Notes under the pieces: model-generated
The model's database searches: none
What the model was told of the DNA's origin: nothing
The model's input: the letters and a program-made list of their open reading frames with translations, nothing else
Shown here: positions 1 to 7,898 of the stretch, piece after piece
How positions within the stretch are numbered: the stretch's first letter is position 1
How the letters are laid out: the number at the start of each line of letters is the position of its first letter
DNA from: Rhodobacter calidifons
Lineage (GTDB): Bacteria > Pseudomonadota > Alphaproteobacteria > Rhodobacterales > Rhodobacteraceae
DNA: 64,000 bases
Assembly (NCBI RefSeq): GCF_011174775.1
Contig: NZ_JAANHS010000005.1
Location: forward strand, 1 to 64,000
Direction: 5' to 3'
Program-made: the position numbers and the translations under genes

Positions 1-2
1 CC

Positions 3-323
3 GCCGAGGGGCGGGGCCGCCTGGTCGCGCTGGCCGAGCGGCTGGAGGCGGCCCCGGCGGCGCGGTTCGCCCGGGCGCGCGACCGGCTGGAGGCGCTTGA
101 CCGGACCCGGATGACGCTGGGCTACCATGCAACGCTGAAACGGGGCTATGCGGTGGTCCGGGCGGACGGGGCGGTCGTCACCTCGAAGGCAGGGGCCGAA
201 AAGGCGGCCGCGCTGGAGATCGAGTTCGCCGACGGGCGGATGGCGGTCGGGAACCGGCCTGTCCGGCGGGCGAAGGGCGCTGAGGACGGCGGGCCGGACG
301 GCGGGCAGGGCAGCCTGTTCTGA
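3..323 (+). CDS. xseA: Exodeoxyribonuclease VII large subunit, C-terminal part
   Basis: The reading frame is already open at the left edge, so only about the last 106 residues are present. XseA is the catalytic subunit of exonuclease VII, which degrades single-stranded DNA in both directions together with XseB. The visible part has an arginine- and leucine-rich helical stretch followed by the typical C-terminal GYAVVR segment and a hydrophilic tail ending GSLF. The call rests on this tail alone, because the OB-fold and catalytic core lie outside the window. The next gene is convergent, 76 bases further on. Confidence 0.8.
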   Translation, partial: AEGRGRLVALAERLEAAPAARFARARDRLEALDRTRMTLGYHATLKRGYAVVRADGAVVTSKAGAEKAAALEIEFADGRMAVGNRPVRRAKGAEDGGPDGGQGSLF

Positions 324-399
324 CCGGGCCGATTCCGGCGGGACGGTGTGGCCTGGGCCGTCCCTCCCTGCCGGCAAGGGACGCGGGACTTCGGCGGCC

Positions 400-807
400 T
401 CAGACCCCGAAATAGCCCTCGCAGGTCACGATCTCTGGCGAGGGATACAGCAGGATCGGCGGGTTGGCCCGGTCGCCGTCCAGCCAGGCCATCAGCCAGT
501 CGCCGCGGTCGTGGTAGGTCCAGCAATAGGGCTGCGGCTCGCCGGGGTAGTCGAAGCAGATCAGCGCGCCCTGCGGGCGCCAGCGACCTTCGAGGCAACG
601 TTCGGCATCGCGCCAGATCGCGCGGCGGCCGGGCAGGAAGGTTTCCACCCCGTAGCGGCCGGTCTGGTCATGGGTGTCGAAGGTGCGACCCTGCACGAAG
701 GTCTCGAAGGCCTCGGCCGAAAGCGGCGGGTCGGTCTCGGCATGGACCGCGAACCCGCAGGCCAGGGCGGCGGCCAGAAGCGCCGGGCCGCGCATCGCGG
801 GCATCAT
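400..807 (-). CDS. Small exported four-Cys protein, tandem paralogue 6 (last of array)
   Basis: I do not recognise a named family. It is about 135 residues: an N-terminal signal peptide ending near VHA-E, then an AEAF segment, GVETFLPGRR, a cysteine followed by EGRW, the ICFDY motif, YCW and a C-terminal C-EGYFGV. It is the most divergent of six tandem copies: the usual terminal GPDVGV is reduced to GYFGV, although all four conserved cysteines remain. The ATG at 807 overlaps the upstream stop as ATGA, suggesting translational coupling; ATG 795 (MRG) would match the other copies better and is an alternative start. The signal peptide and paired cysteines suggest a disulfide-bonded periplasmic protein, which is inference. 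Confidence 0.75.
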   Translation of the reverse strand: MMPAMRGPALLAAALACGFAVHAETDPPLSAEAFETFVQGRTFDTHDQTGRYGVETFLPGRRAIWRDAERCLEGRWRPQGALICFDYPGEPQPYCWTYHDRGDWLMAWLDGDRANPPILLYPSPEIVTCEGYFGV

Positions 808-1199
808 GCGCCGATTCCGGGGCCAGGACAGGCCGGGGGATCGGGCGTCTCGGCGATGGTGACCGGCGGCGTTCCGGGCGGATGCGCGGTGTAGAGCGCA
901 TCGAAACCGTCGGCGGTGCGGGTGATGATCCAGCAGTCGGGCTCGCTGTCGGTTTCGTACTTGAAGCAGATCGCGGGGCCATCGGCATACCAGTGCCCGG
1001 CGGTGCACTCCGCGCCCACCGCCGCCCAGCGGACCCGGCGGCCGGGCAGATATTGCTCGACGCCATAGACTGCGCCGAACTCGGACCAGGTCATGCTGCG
1101 GCCCAGGGTGAGCGCGTCGAATTCCTCGGCCGTAACGGGGTCTTCGGCGCAGACCGGGCCTGCGGCAAGAGCAACGAGCAGGCAAGGCAGTCCGCGCAT
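804..1199 (-). CDS. Small exported four-Cys protein, tandem paralogue 5
   Basis: A 131-residue member of the six-copy array. It has a signal peptide with cleavage likely near VCA-E, then TAEEFDAL, GVEQYLPGRRVRW, C-TAGHWY, AICFKY and DCW, ending C-PGPGIGA, a slightly degraded form of the shared C-terminal motif. There is an extra cysteine in the signal peptide. The start follows the stop of paralogue 4 with only two bases between (TGA-CC-ATG), the same junction as between copies 3 and 4. Function unknown. The reading frame and exported nature are well supported by conservation among the copies. Confidence 0.8.
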   Translation of the reverse strand: MRGLPCLLVALAAGPVCAEDPVTAEEFDALTLGRSMTWSEFGAVYGVEQYLPGRRVRWAAVGAECTAGHWYADGPAICFKYETDSEPDCWIITRTADGFDALYTAHPPGTPPVTIAETPDPPACPGPGIGA

Positions 1200-1201
1200 G
1201 G

Positions 1202-1594
1202 TCAGACCCCCACGTCGGGGCCGGTGCAGGCCAGAGGTGCCGAGGCCTCGGTCACCTGTTGCGGCGGCGTGTCCGGGGCGGCCGACAGGGGCTGCGCCAC
1301 GACCGTCTCGCCCTCGCGCCAGTAGTGCCAGCAATGCACGCCCGCGATGGCCGGATAGACAAAGCAGATCGCCTCGCCATCCGCAAACCAGCTGCCGTCG
1401 ATGCAGGGACCGCCTCTGTCGGCATCGCGCACCCGGCGGCCTGCGAAATAGGTCTCCGAGCCCAAGATCTGCCCATCCACCGCATAATCGAGCGTCTTGC
1501 CCCGCGACCAGTCGTCGAATTCCTCGGCCGTCATCAGGGTCTGCGCTGCAAGGGGCTGAGCCGTGAGAAGCCAGACCAAGATCCCGACGCGCAT
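1202..1594 (-). CDS. Small exported four-Cys protein, tandem paralogue 4
   Basis: A 130-residue member of the array with a signal peptide (cleavage near LAA-Q), TAEEFDDW, GKTLDY, GSETYFAGRRVR, C-IDGSWF, AICFVY, HCW and the C-terminal C-TGPDVGV. It differs from the others in lacking the Trp after the RRVR motif (RRVRDAD) and in the segment between ICFVY and HCW, which lacks the usual D-P residues. The start is two bases after the stop of paralogue 3. No function can be assigned from sequence. Confidence 0.8.
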   Translation of the reverse strand: MRVGILVWLLTAQPLAAQTLMTAEEFDDWSRGKTLDYAVDGQILGSETYFAGRRVRDADRGGPCIDGSWFADGEAICFVYPAIAGVHCWHYWREGETVVAQPLSAAPDTPPQQVTEASAPLACTGPDVGV

Positions 1595-1596
1595 GG

Positions 1597-1989
1597 TCAG
1601 ACCCCCACGTCGGGGCCGGGGCAGGGCAGGGGCGTCGTGTCGGCCGCGGTCTCGTACAATTCCTGACCCGGCGCGGCCTCGGTCGACAGCGCCACCAGCG
1701 CGCCGTCCTTCAGCCAGAAGATCCAGCAGGCGGGCCGCGGGTCGCCGTCATAGACAAAGCAGATGTCCTGTCCCGCAGGATACCAGCTGCCGTACTGGCA
1801 GGTGTCGGCCGTCACGCTCCAGCGGACCTTGCGGTCGGCCATGTACTGCTCGATCCCGAACAGGACGCCGTCCTGCCGGTAGGTGATGGTCTTGCCGGTG
1901 ACATGGGCCTCGAACTCGTCGGCGGTGATCGGGGGCTCGGCGGCGGCGAGCGTCGGCCAGAGCACAAGCAGCAGGGCAGGCAGGCGCAT
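1597..1989 (-). CDS. Small exported four-Cys protein, tandem paralogue 3
   Basis: A 130-residue member of the array: signal peptide (cleavage near LAAA-E), TADEFEAH, GKTITY, GIEQYMADRKVRW, C-QYGSWY, ICFVYDGDP, ACW and C-PGPDVGV at the very end. It is closest to the inferred family consensus. ATG 1989 was chosen because the resulting signal peptide aligns with the other copies; an ATG further upstream would overlap the previous gene. The upstream stop (TAG at 1994-1996) is four bases before this start. Confidence 0.82.
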   Translation of the reverse strand: MRLPALLLVLWPTLAAAEPPITADEFEAHVTGKTITYRQDGVLFGIEQYMADRKVRWSVTADTCQYGSWYPAGQDICFVYDGDPRPACWIFWLKDGALVALSTEAAPGQELYETAADTTPLPCPGPDVGV

Positions 1990-1993
1990 CGGT

Positions 1994-2398
1994 CTAGACC
2001 CCCACATCCGGGCCACGACAGGACAGGGGCGCGGTCGCCACGGTCACGCGGCGGGGGGCGTCGCCGGGCCGGTCGTCGAAGGACCGTGCGGTGACAGCCT
2101 CGCCATCGCGCCAAAGGGTCCAGCAATGCCTGAACGGGTCGCCGTCATAGACGAAGCAGATATGCCCGGACCATTCGTGCCAGGACCCTTCCAGGCACTG
2201 GCCATCGCTGCCGGCCCAGCGGACGCGGCGGCCGGGCAGATATTCCTCGGTGCCGAAGATGCCGCCCTCGTTGGCGAAGTCGAGCGTCCTGCCGGTGGCG
2301 AAGGCGTCGAATTCCTCGGCGCTCATCCGCGTTTCGGCGGCGGCGGAGGCTGCGGCGCACGACAGCAAGAGGGCAAGGCGCAGGGTCGGGCGAAGCAT
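1994..2398 (-). CDS. Small exported four-Cys protein, tandem paralogue 2
   Basis: A 134-residue member of the array with a signal peptide ending near SAAA-E, SAEEFDAF, GRTLDF, GTEEYLPGRRVRW, C-LEGSW, ICFVYDGDP, HCW and the C-terminal C-RGPDVGV. It shares the GTEEYL-GRRVRW block almost exactly with paralogue 1, so these two may derive from the most recent duplication. The start lies three bases beyond the stop of paralogue 1. Function unknown. Confidence 0.82.
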   Translation of the reverse strand: MLRPTLRLALLLSCAAASAAAETRMSAEEFDAFATGRTLDFANEGGIFGTEEYLPGRRVRWAGSDGQCLEGSWHEWSGHICFVYDGDPFRHCWTLWRDGEAVTARSFDDRPGDAPRRVTVATAPLSCRGPDVGV

Positions 2399-2401
2399 CG
2401 G

Positions 2402-2794
2402 TCAGACGCCCAGATCCGGCCCGGGGCAGGGCAGGGGGCCGCCCCCGCGTGAGGATTCCAGGATCTCCCAGCCGCCGCCCTCGCCCATGTAGCGGCCGCG
2501 GATCCTGCCATCCTCAAGGAAATACAGCCAGCAGGCCGGGGTCGGGTCGTTTTCGTAGTCGAAGCAGATCTGGTCCCCCTTCTGATACCAGACGCCATAG
2601 ATGCACAAGTCGCCCTCGAAGGCCCAGCGGACCCGGCGCCCTTCAAGATATTCCTCTGTCCCGAACAGCCCGCCGCCGTAGTCGTAGGTGATCGTGTCGC
2701 CCCGGGTGGCCGCGTCGAAGGCCTCGGCGTCCAGCGGGGTTTCGGCAAGCGCCGGCGTGGCGGCAAGGATCAGGGCAAGGCGGAAGGCACGCAT
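2402..2794 (-). CDS. Small exported four-Cys protein, tandem paralogue 1 (first of array)
   Basis: The promoter-proximal copy, 130 residues: signal peptide (cleavage near ALA-E), DAEAFDAA, GDTITY, GTEEYLEGRRVRW, C-IYGVWY, QICFDYENDP, ACW and the terminal C-PGPDLGV. ATG 2794 is preferred over an in-frame ATG at 2806 because a GGAG Shine-Dalgarno sequence lies six bases before it. The stop of the AlkB-type monooxygenase gene is 55 bases upstream on the same strand, so the monooxygenase and all six copies may form one transcript. Confidence 0.82.
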   Translation of the reverse strand: MRAFRLALILAATPALAETPLDAEAFDAATRGDTITYDYGGGLFGTEEYLEGRRVRWAFEGDLCIYGVWYQKGDQICFDYENDPTPACWLYFLEDGRIRGRYMGEGGGWEILESSRGGGPLPCPGPDLGV

Positions 2795-2849
2795 GTCGGG
2801 CTCCATCAGATCTGGCGCGAGAGTGCCAGAGGCGGGGCGGGTTGGCCAG

Positions 2850-3923
2850 TCAAGCCGCCGTGTCCGCGGGTGCTGCCGCAGGTCGGGTTTCCCGCCATCG
2901 GGCCAGGTGAGGCGCGATGGCGCGCCGCCATGTGCGCGGGGCAAGCGCCAGGGCACAGGCCAGGGGCAGGGGCCAGGGCAGACGGGGGGCCTCGTCCGCC
3001 GGCGGCAGGATGAGGGCGGGGAAGGCGCGGCCGGGGTGGACATGGTGGTCGGAATGGCGCGGGGCGTTCAGCATCATCGCCGAGGAGAACCAGTGCGCAG
3101 TGTTCCAGCTGTGGGCGGGGCCGACGGGTTCCGGTTTCCCGTCCGGCCGCCGGGTTCGGGTCAGGCCGTAGTGCTGGACGTAGTCGGACAGCAGGATCTG
3201 GCTTTGCGCATGCAGCGCAAGGCAGACCCAGGCGAGAAGGCCGGGCAGGCCGGCGATCAGGAAAGCAAGTGCGAGGGCGGCCAGGCCGATCGCCAGATAG
3301 GCGGCGTAGGGGTGCAGGCCGCGCCCGGCCACCCCCTTGCGCAGCGCCGTTTCCGCCTTGGCGCCTTCGCGGAAGCTGCCGATCCAGGCGCGGGGGGCGA
3401 AACGGTAGAAACTCTCGCCCGCCCGGGCGGTGTTCGGATCGTCGCGGCTGGCGACGTGGCAGTGGTGGACCAGCCGGTGGGCGCTGGCGTGCTGGCCGAA
3501 GAGCAGGGCGGAATAGACCGTGGCCCCCAGGCGGAACAGGGCGCGGCGCGGGCGGTGGATCAGCTCGTGCGCGGCCGGATGCGCGACCTGGCCCAGCCAG
3601 AAGCCCGCCGCGAAGAACAGAAGCACCCGCTGGCCCCCGGTCAGGCCCGAGGCTCCGGCAATGCCCCAGGTGGCCAGGGGCAGAAGGACCAGCGCGCCGC
3701 ATCCTGCCGCCACCAGCAGCGCGTCGGCAGCCGGAAACTCGCCGTCCTCGGCCGGTGCGGCGGTCAGGGGGATCAGCTGGTCAAGGACCAATGTCAGCAC
3801 CGCCATGTAGAGAAATCCCGCCCAGAGCCAGCCGCCGCCAAGCGCCAGCCCGGCCGCGATCAGTGCCAGCGGGCCAAGCGCGGCCAGCGCAAAAAGGGGA
3901 AGGGGCAGGGGGCGTGCTTGCAT
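2850..3923 (-). CDS. AlkB-type membrane di-iron monooxygenase (alkane hydroxylase / desaturase superfamily)
   Basis: A 357-residue integral membrane protein. It shows the histidine boxes of the membrane fatty-acid desaturase/alkane hydroxylase superfamily: HELIH at about 119-123, HRLVHH at about 149-154 and HSDHH near residue 290, plus the AlkB-like signature DYVQHYGL near 245 (known AlkB proteins carry N-Y-x-E-H-Y-G). Hydrophobic segments precede and separate the boxes. Known members hydroxylate terminal carbons of alkanes or modify lipids using rubredoxin or ferredoxin as electron donor; no rubredoxin gene is seen nearby, so the substrate is open. Six small exported protein genes follow on the same strand. 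Confidence 0.8.
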   Translation of the reverse strand: MQARPLPLPLFALAALGPLALIAAGLALGGGWLWAGFLYMAVLTLVLDQLIPLTAAPAEDGEFPAADALLVAAGCGALVLLPLATWGIAGASGLTGGQRVLLFFAAGFWLGQVAHPAAHELIHRPRRALFRLGATVYSALLFGQHASAHRLVHHCHVASRDDPNTARAGESFYRFAPRAWIGSFREGAKAETALRKGVAGRGLHPYAAYLAIGLAALALAFLIAGLPGLLAWVCLALHAQSQILLSDYVQHYGLTRTRRPDGKPEPVGPAHSWNTAHWFSSAMMLNAPRHSDHHVHPGRAFPALILPPADEAPRLPWPLPLACALALAPRTWRRAIAPHLARWRETRPAAAPADTAA

Positions 3924-3971
3924 CGGGGGTAATGTGCGGTGAAGTCTGGCGCGGGGAAGGCGGAGGGCAGG

Positions 3972-4682
3972 ATGCCGGACAAGTTGGGCGAAATGCTGGC
4001 GGTTGCAACCGCAATTCCGGCACTGGCGGCGGCGGTCGTCTTCTGGCTGCGCTTTGCGACGCGCGAGGTCAAGGGTCCGGTGGGAGCGGCGGTCAAGACG
4101 GCCTCGACCGGCCTTCTGGCGGTTCTGGGGCTGGCCCTGGCGGTTGCCCTGTCGCCGGGGGGCTGGTTCTGGCTGTTTGCGCTGGGGCTGGCGCTGGGGG
4201 CGCTGGGCGACCTGATGCTGGCGCTGGGCGGCCTGCGGCGGTTTCTGGCCGGTGTGGCGGCCTTCGGCCTGGGACATCTGGCCTATGCGGGCGGTTTCCT
4301 GTGGCAAGGCGCCGCGCTTGGCTTCGACGGCCTCTCGCTGCCCGAGGGGCTGGCGCTGGGTGGGCTTCTCGCCCTTCTGGCCTCGACCGAGGTCTGGCTT
4401 GCCCCGCGCACCGGGGAATTGCGCGCGCCGGTGCGGGGCTATGTCGGGCTGATCGGGCTGATGGGCGCTGCGACGCTGATGCTTCCGGCGCATCCGGGGC
4501 AGGGCATCCTGCGGATCGGGGCGGCGCTGTTTCTTCTCTCGGACCTGCTGCTGGCGCTTCAGCTTTTCGTGGTCAGGGATGCCGGATGGCGGCGGCGTCT
4601 GGCGCTGACGCTCTGGCCCGCCTACTGGGCGGGGCAGGCGCTGATCCTCTGGGGCGCGGTGCAGTTCGCGGGCGTCGGGTGA
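3972..4682 (+). CDS. YhhN family membrane protein (lysoplasmalogenase-like)
   Basis: About 236 residues, almost entirely hydrophobic, with roughly eight predicted membrane segments and the GALGDLMLAL and LLLALQLF segments typical of the YhhN/TMEM86 family. Characterised family members hydrolyse the vinyl-ether bond of lysoplasmalogens; bacterial members may act on related ether lipids. ATG 3972 was chosen because GGAGG lies just upstream. The gene is divergent from the AlkB-type monooxygenase with about 48 bases between starts, so both share one promoter region and could both concern membrane lipids (inference). Confidence 0.75.
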   Translation: MPDKLGEMLAVATAIPALAAAVVFWLRFATREVKGPVGAAVKTASTGLLAVLGLALAVALSPGGWFWLFALGLALGALGDLMLALGGLRRFLAGVAAFGLGHLAYAGGFLWQGAALGFDGLSLPEGLALGGLLALLASTEVWLAPRTGELRAPVRGYVGLIGLMGAATLMLPAHPGQGILRIGAALFLLSDLLLALQLFVVRDAGWRRRLALTLWPAYWAGQALILWGAVQFAGVG

Positions 4683-4714
4683 GGGATCGCTGCCAGCGGG
4701 GCAACGGCGCGACC

Positions 4715-4784
4715 CGTCGTGCGACGGCGTCTTCTCCTCGCAAGCCGGGCGGCGCGCGACGAGGAGCCGCAGGCGAACGAGGAG
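4715..4784 (+). repeat. Dispersed 3'-end inverted repeat, copy 1
   Basis: Two imperfect arms, CGTCGTGCGAC...CTTCTCCTCG on the left and CGACGAGGAG...AACGAGGAG on the right, can pair across a GC-rich loop. It begins 32 bases after the yhhN stop. Similar elements lie after the stops of trkH, glmM, the GntR gene, gpt, trpE and tauR. Confidence 0.6.
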
Positions 4785-4871
4785 CCCGGTTGCCGGGAGG
4801 TCCGGGCCGATGCACTTCCAATGCCGGGCCAAAGCGACTAGGTGAAGGGAAACAGCCCGGGGGTGCCGCCC

Positions 4872-6032
4872 ATGTCGTTCTTCAGAAAGCTCAAGGAGCG
4901 CATGTTCCGCTCTTCGGACCGGATCGGCGAGGGGCTGGAGGCGCTGGTCGCAGAGGGTGCCGAGGCGCCGAAGGATCCGCCGCCGGAGATCCCCGCCCCC
5001 CCGCCGGACCTGCCGGCCCCCGCGCCGCCGGAACTGCCCCAGCCTTCGCATCCCGACCCTGACCCGCCGCCGCCCGAGGATCCCGCCCCTGCTGACCTCG
5101 GCCGCCCGGCGACGGCGGCCGGGACCACGCCCTCGGCCGAGCCCGCAAGGCCCGGGCTTCTGGGGCGGCTCTTCGGCCGGGCCCAGGCCGAAGAGCCGCG
5201 CCGGGTGCTGGATGACGCCATGCTGGAAAGCCTGGAGGAGCTGCTGATCCAGGCCGACATGGGGGTGGACACCGCCGTCCGGGTCACGGCGAACATCGCC
5301 GAAGGCCGGTTTGGCCGGAAGATCTCGACCCGCGAGCTGCGCGGGGCGCTGGCCGAGGAAGTGGCGCGGATCATGGCGCCCGTGGCGCGGCCGCTGCCGC
5401 TTTATCCCCAGAAGCCGCAGGTCGTGCTGGTGGTGGGGGTGAACGGTTCGGGCAAGACGACGACGATCGGCAAGCTTGCCAGCCAGTTCAAGGCGGCCGG
5501 CAAGCAGGTGGTGATCGCGGCGGGCGACACGTTCCGCGCGGCGGCGGTGGAACAGTTGCAGATCTGGGGCAACCGCGCCGGCGTGCCGGTCCTGACGGCT
5601 CCGGAAGGGTCGGACCCGGCCTCGCTGGCCTTCGACGCGCTGACCCGGGCCAGGGCCGAGGGTGCGGATCTTCTGATGATCGACACGGCGGGGCGGTTGC
5701 AGAACCGGGCCGACCTTATGGAGGAACTGGCCAAGATCGTCCGCGTCATCCGCAAGGTGGACCCGACCGCGCCGCACAACACGCTTCTGGTGCTGGATGC
5801 CACCACCGGACAGAATGCGATCACCCAGGTCGAGATCTTCCGCAAGATCGCCGATGTCTCGGGGCTGGTCATGACCAAGCTGGACGGGACGGCCAAGGGC
5901 GGCGTGCTGGTGGCCCTGGCCGACCGCTTCGGGCTGCCGATCCATGCGATCGGCGTGGGCGAGCAGATCGACGATCTGGCGCCCTTCGACCCCGAGGAGT
6001 TCGCCAGGGCCCTGGTCGGGGCCGAGGCATGA
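4872..6032 (+). CDS. ftsY: Signal recognition particle receptor FtsY
   Basis: A 386-residue SRP-family GTPase that docks ribosome-SRP complexes at the inner membrane. After a basic N-terminus there is an acidic, proline-rich A domain (to about residue 95), then the four-helix N domain and the G domain: P-loop GVNGSGKTTT at about 188-197, DTFRAAA, DTAGR, TKLDG and the closing GVGEQIDDLAPF. All GTPase motifs are intact. ATG 4872 fits the usual MSFF-K start; an in-frame ATG 30 bases earlier lacks a clear ribosome site. Its stop overlaps the next start as ATGA. Confidence 0.97.
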   Translation: MSFFRKLKERMFRSSDRIGEGLEALVAEGAEAPKDPPPEIPAPPPDLPAPAPPELPQPSHPDPDPPPPEDPAPADLGRPATAAGTTPSAEPARPGLLGRLFGRAQAEEPRRVLDDAMLESLEELLIQADMGVDTAVRVTANIAEGRFGRKISTRELRGALAEEVARIMAPVARPLPLYPQKPQVVLVVGVNGSGKTTTIGKLASQFKAAGKQVVIAAGDTFRAAAVEQLQIWGNRAGVPVLTAPEGSDPASLAFDALTRARAEGADLLMIDTAGRLQNRADLMEELAKIVRVIRKVDPTAPHNTLLVLDATTGQNAITQVEIFRKIADVSGLVMTKLDGTAKGGVLVALADRFGLPIHAIGVGEQIDDLAPFDPEEFARALVGAEA

Positions 6033-6952
6033 TCCGGCGCGCGGTCCTCGCGCTGTTTCTGGCCATGGCGCCGGGCGGGCCGGCTCTGGCCGAGACCAGC
6101 CTGTGCCGGCACGTCTGGGATCGGGTGTCCGCCACGCTGGGCGCGCTTGGCCGGGTCACGGCAGAGGCCGTGGCACAGGAGGGCGACTGGTGTCTGGTCA
6201 GCCGCCCGGTCCTTGACATCGACGGGCGATATGCGCCGGACTGGCATCTGGATCGGCTGCGGTTTCGCGGCAGCGCGCCGGTCTGGCTGGTGGACGGATC
6301 GGTGCCGCCCGAGTCGCTGGAGGTCGCGGTCGAAGGTCTGCGTCTGGTGGTGCAGACCGGAGATGCCCAGTTCGACTGGCTGTACGCGGCGCAGGCTCGG
6401 GCCAACACCATCGCGGCCGAGGCGTCGCTGGCCTGGGAACCCGCCGCGCGCCTGTTGCGGCTGGAAGGGCTGCGCGTGGATTTCCCCGGCGCCAATGCGC
6501 TGGACCTGCGCGCGGTGGTGGCGGGGGTGGACCTGTCCTCCGCCGGGGCGATGCAGATGTCGGCCACGGGCTTTTCCCTGACCGAGGCGGACCTGCGGAT
6601 CGAGACGCATGGTCTGTTCGAGGCCTATCTGCTGATGCCGCTGGGGGTGAACCTGCTGCCCTCCGAGGGCGACATGCAGGCCGCGGCCGAAACCTTGCGC
6701 GGCGATCTTCTCGACCTCGTCGCCGCCTTGCCCGAGCCTAGCGTTTCCCCCGCCAGCAAGGCGGCGCTGGTGGGCGAATTGCCGAACCCGGCGGGGGTGC
6801 TGACGCTTTCGCTGCGGGCTGAGTCCGGCATCGGGCCGGCACGGCTTGCCGGATATGCCCTGACCGGCATGCCCGCGACGCTGGCCGAGGCAGCGCCGCT
6901 GCTTCGGGGGGTGGTCGTGGATGTCGGGTGGAGCCATGGCGATGCGCCTTAG
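6029..6952 (+). CDS. Exported protein of unknown function, coupled to ftsY
   Basis: A 307-residue protein with a clear signal peptide (cleavage near ALA-E). I do not recognise the family. The mature part is leucine-, alanine- and valine-rich with alternating hydrophobic stretches that suggest beta structure, and cysteines occur only near the N-terminus (SLCRHVW, DWCLVS). Its C-terminal third resembles that of the next gene product (LP...G.LTL.L..E.GIG.A.L...AL and a final VDVGW against LDIDW), so the two are diverged duplicates. The ATGA overlap with ftsY implies co-translation, but no role in protein targeting follows from the sequence. Confidence 0.75.
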   Translation: MIRRAVLALFLAMAPGGPALAETSLCRHVWDRVSATLGALGRVTAEAVAQEGDWCLVSRPVLDIDGRYAPDWHLDRLRFRGSAPVWLVDGSVPPESLEVAVEGLRLVVQTGDAQFDWLYAAQARANTIAAEASLAWEPAARLLRLEGLRVDFPGANALDLRAVVAGVDLSSAGAMQMSATGFSLTEADLRIETHGLFEAYLLMPLGVNLLPSEGDMQAAAETLRGDLLDLVAALPEPSVSPASKAALVGELPNPAGVLTLSLRAESGIGPARLAGYALTGMPATLAEAAPLLRGVVVDVGWSHGDAP

Positions 6953-7820
6953 GCTGGCGCTGATCCTGGCGCTGGCCGCGGGTCCGGGCGCGGCCGAGAC
7001 GGCGGTGGACTGCGCCAGGATGCCGGACCTTCTGCGCGACCTGTCCGGCCTTGCGGTCACCGCCCCGCCTGCGGCAAGTGCGGAGGACTGGTGCGTCCTG
7101 GACGGGGCACGGCTGGGACCCGATGGCGGTCCGCGCATCACGGCGGCGCAGTTGCGGGCCCGCGCGACGGCGGACGGGCCGGAGATCCTGTCGCTTGCGC
7201 TGGAGGCGCGCGGGCTGCGTCTGGCGCCGGATCCCCGGGACCCTGGGATGCCGGACTGGCTGCGCGACCTGTTGCGGTTGCAGTCGGGCGATCTGCGTCT
7301 GATGCTGCGGCGCGAGGTGGAGGCGGACCGGCTGCTTCTGGATCTGGCGCGGCTTGATCTGTCGGGGGGCACCATGCTGGAGCTTTCAGGCGCGCTTGCC
7401 GGGGCAGGGATCGCCCCGCGAACGCTGCCGTCCGGTCGGCTGCGGCAGGTGCGGCTGGTGTGGCGCAGCGACGGAAGCACACTGCGCCCGGTGCTGGCCG
7501 CCTGGGGCGCGCGGCTGAAGCCGGGCCTCGCCGAAGGCGCGGCGGTAGAAGCGGCCCGCGCGGCGCTGCTGGCGCTGGCCGCGGCGGTGCCCGCAGGCGC
7601 GCTTGGCGAGGTGGCGCGGAAAGAGCTGGAGTCGGCGATCCGCGCCCTGCCGCAGGGGCGGGGCAGGCTGACCGTGGACCTGGCTTCGGAAGGCGGGATC
7701 GGCGCGGCGGATCTTGGCCTTCTGGCCCTGTTGCGCGACCCCTCCGGCTCCGATGCGCTGGCGCAGTTCCTGGCGGGCAGCCGGCTGGACATCGACTGGC
7801 AGCCGGGCATCCTGCCCTGA
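6942..7820 (+). CDS. Exported protein of unknown function, paralogue of the preceding gene
   Basis: About 292 residues with a signal peptide (cleavage near GAA-E), an early cysteine pair (DCARMP, DWCVLD) like its neighbour, and a similar C-terminal region ending LDIDW. The start is uncertain: ATG 6942 has GGAG at a good eight-base spacing, while ATG 6936 and 6921 are in frame upstream. The gene overlaps the end of the preceding one by 11 bases. Together with ftsY it forms a tight three-gene run. Confidence 0.75.
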   Translation: MRLRLALILALAAGPGAAETAVDCARMPDLLRDLSGLAVTAPPAASAEDWCVLDGARLGPDGGPRITAAQLRARATADGPEILSLALEARGLRLAPDPRDPGMPDWLRDLLRLQSGDLRLMLRREVEADRLLLDLARLDLSGGTMLELSGALAGAGIAPRTLPSGRLRQVRLVWRSDGSTLRPVLAAWGARLKPGLAEGAAVEAARAALLALAAAVPAGALGEVARKELESAIRALPQGRGRLTVDLASEGGIGAADLGLLALLRDPSGSDALAQFLAGSRLDIDWQPGILP

Positions 7821-7898
7821 ACGCAGGTCCGGTGCGAGGGCCGGGAAAAGGGCACCCCCTGGTGCCGCAGGCAGAGACGACAAGGAGCAGGCAAGGTC

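Noticed and set aside
400-2794. Reading the six-copy array as a CRISPR or a non-coding tandem repeat
   Set aside because: The 395-409-base units are diverged at DNA level but keep protein motifs, frames, starts and stops, so they are genes.
2850-5945. A 1031-codon open frame on the minus strand
   Set aside because: Only its last 357 codons (the AlkB-type protein) look real; the upstream part runs opposite to yhhN and ftsY and has a composition of antisense to high-GC codons.
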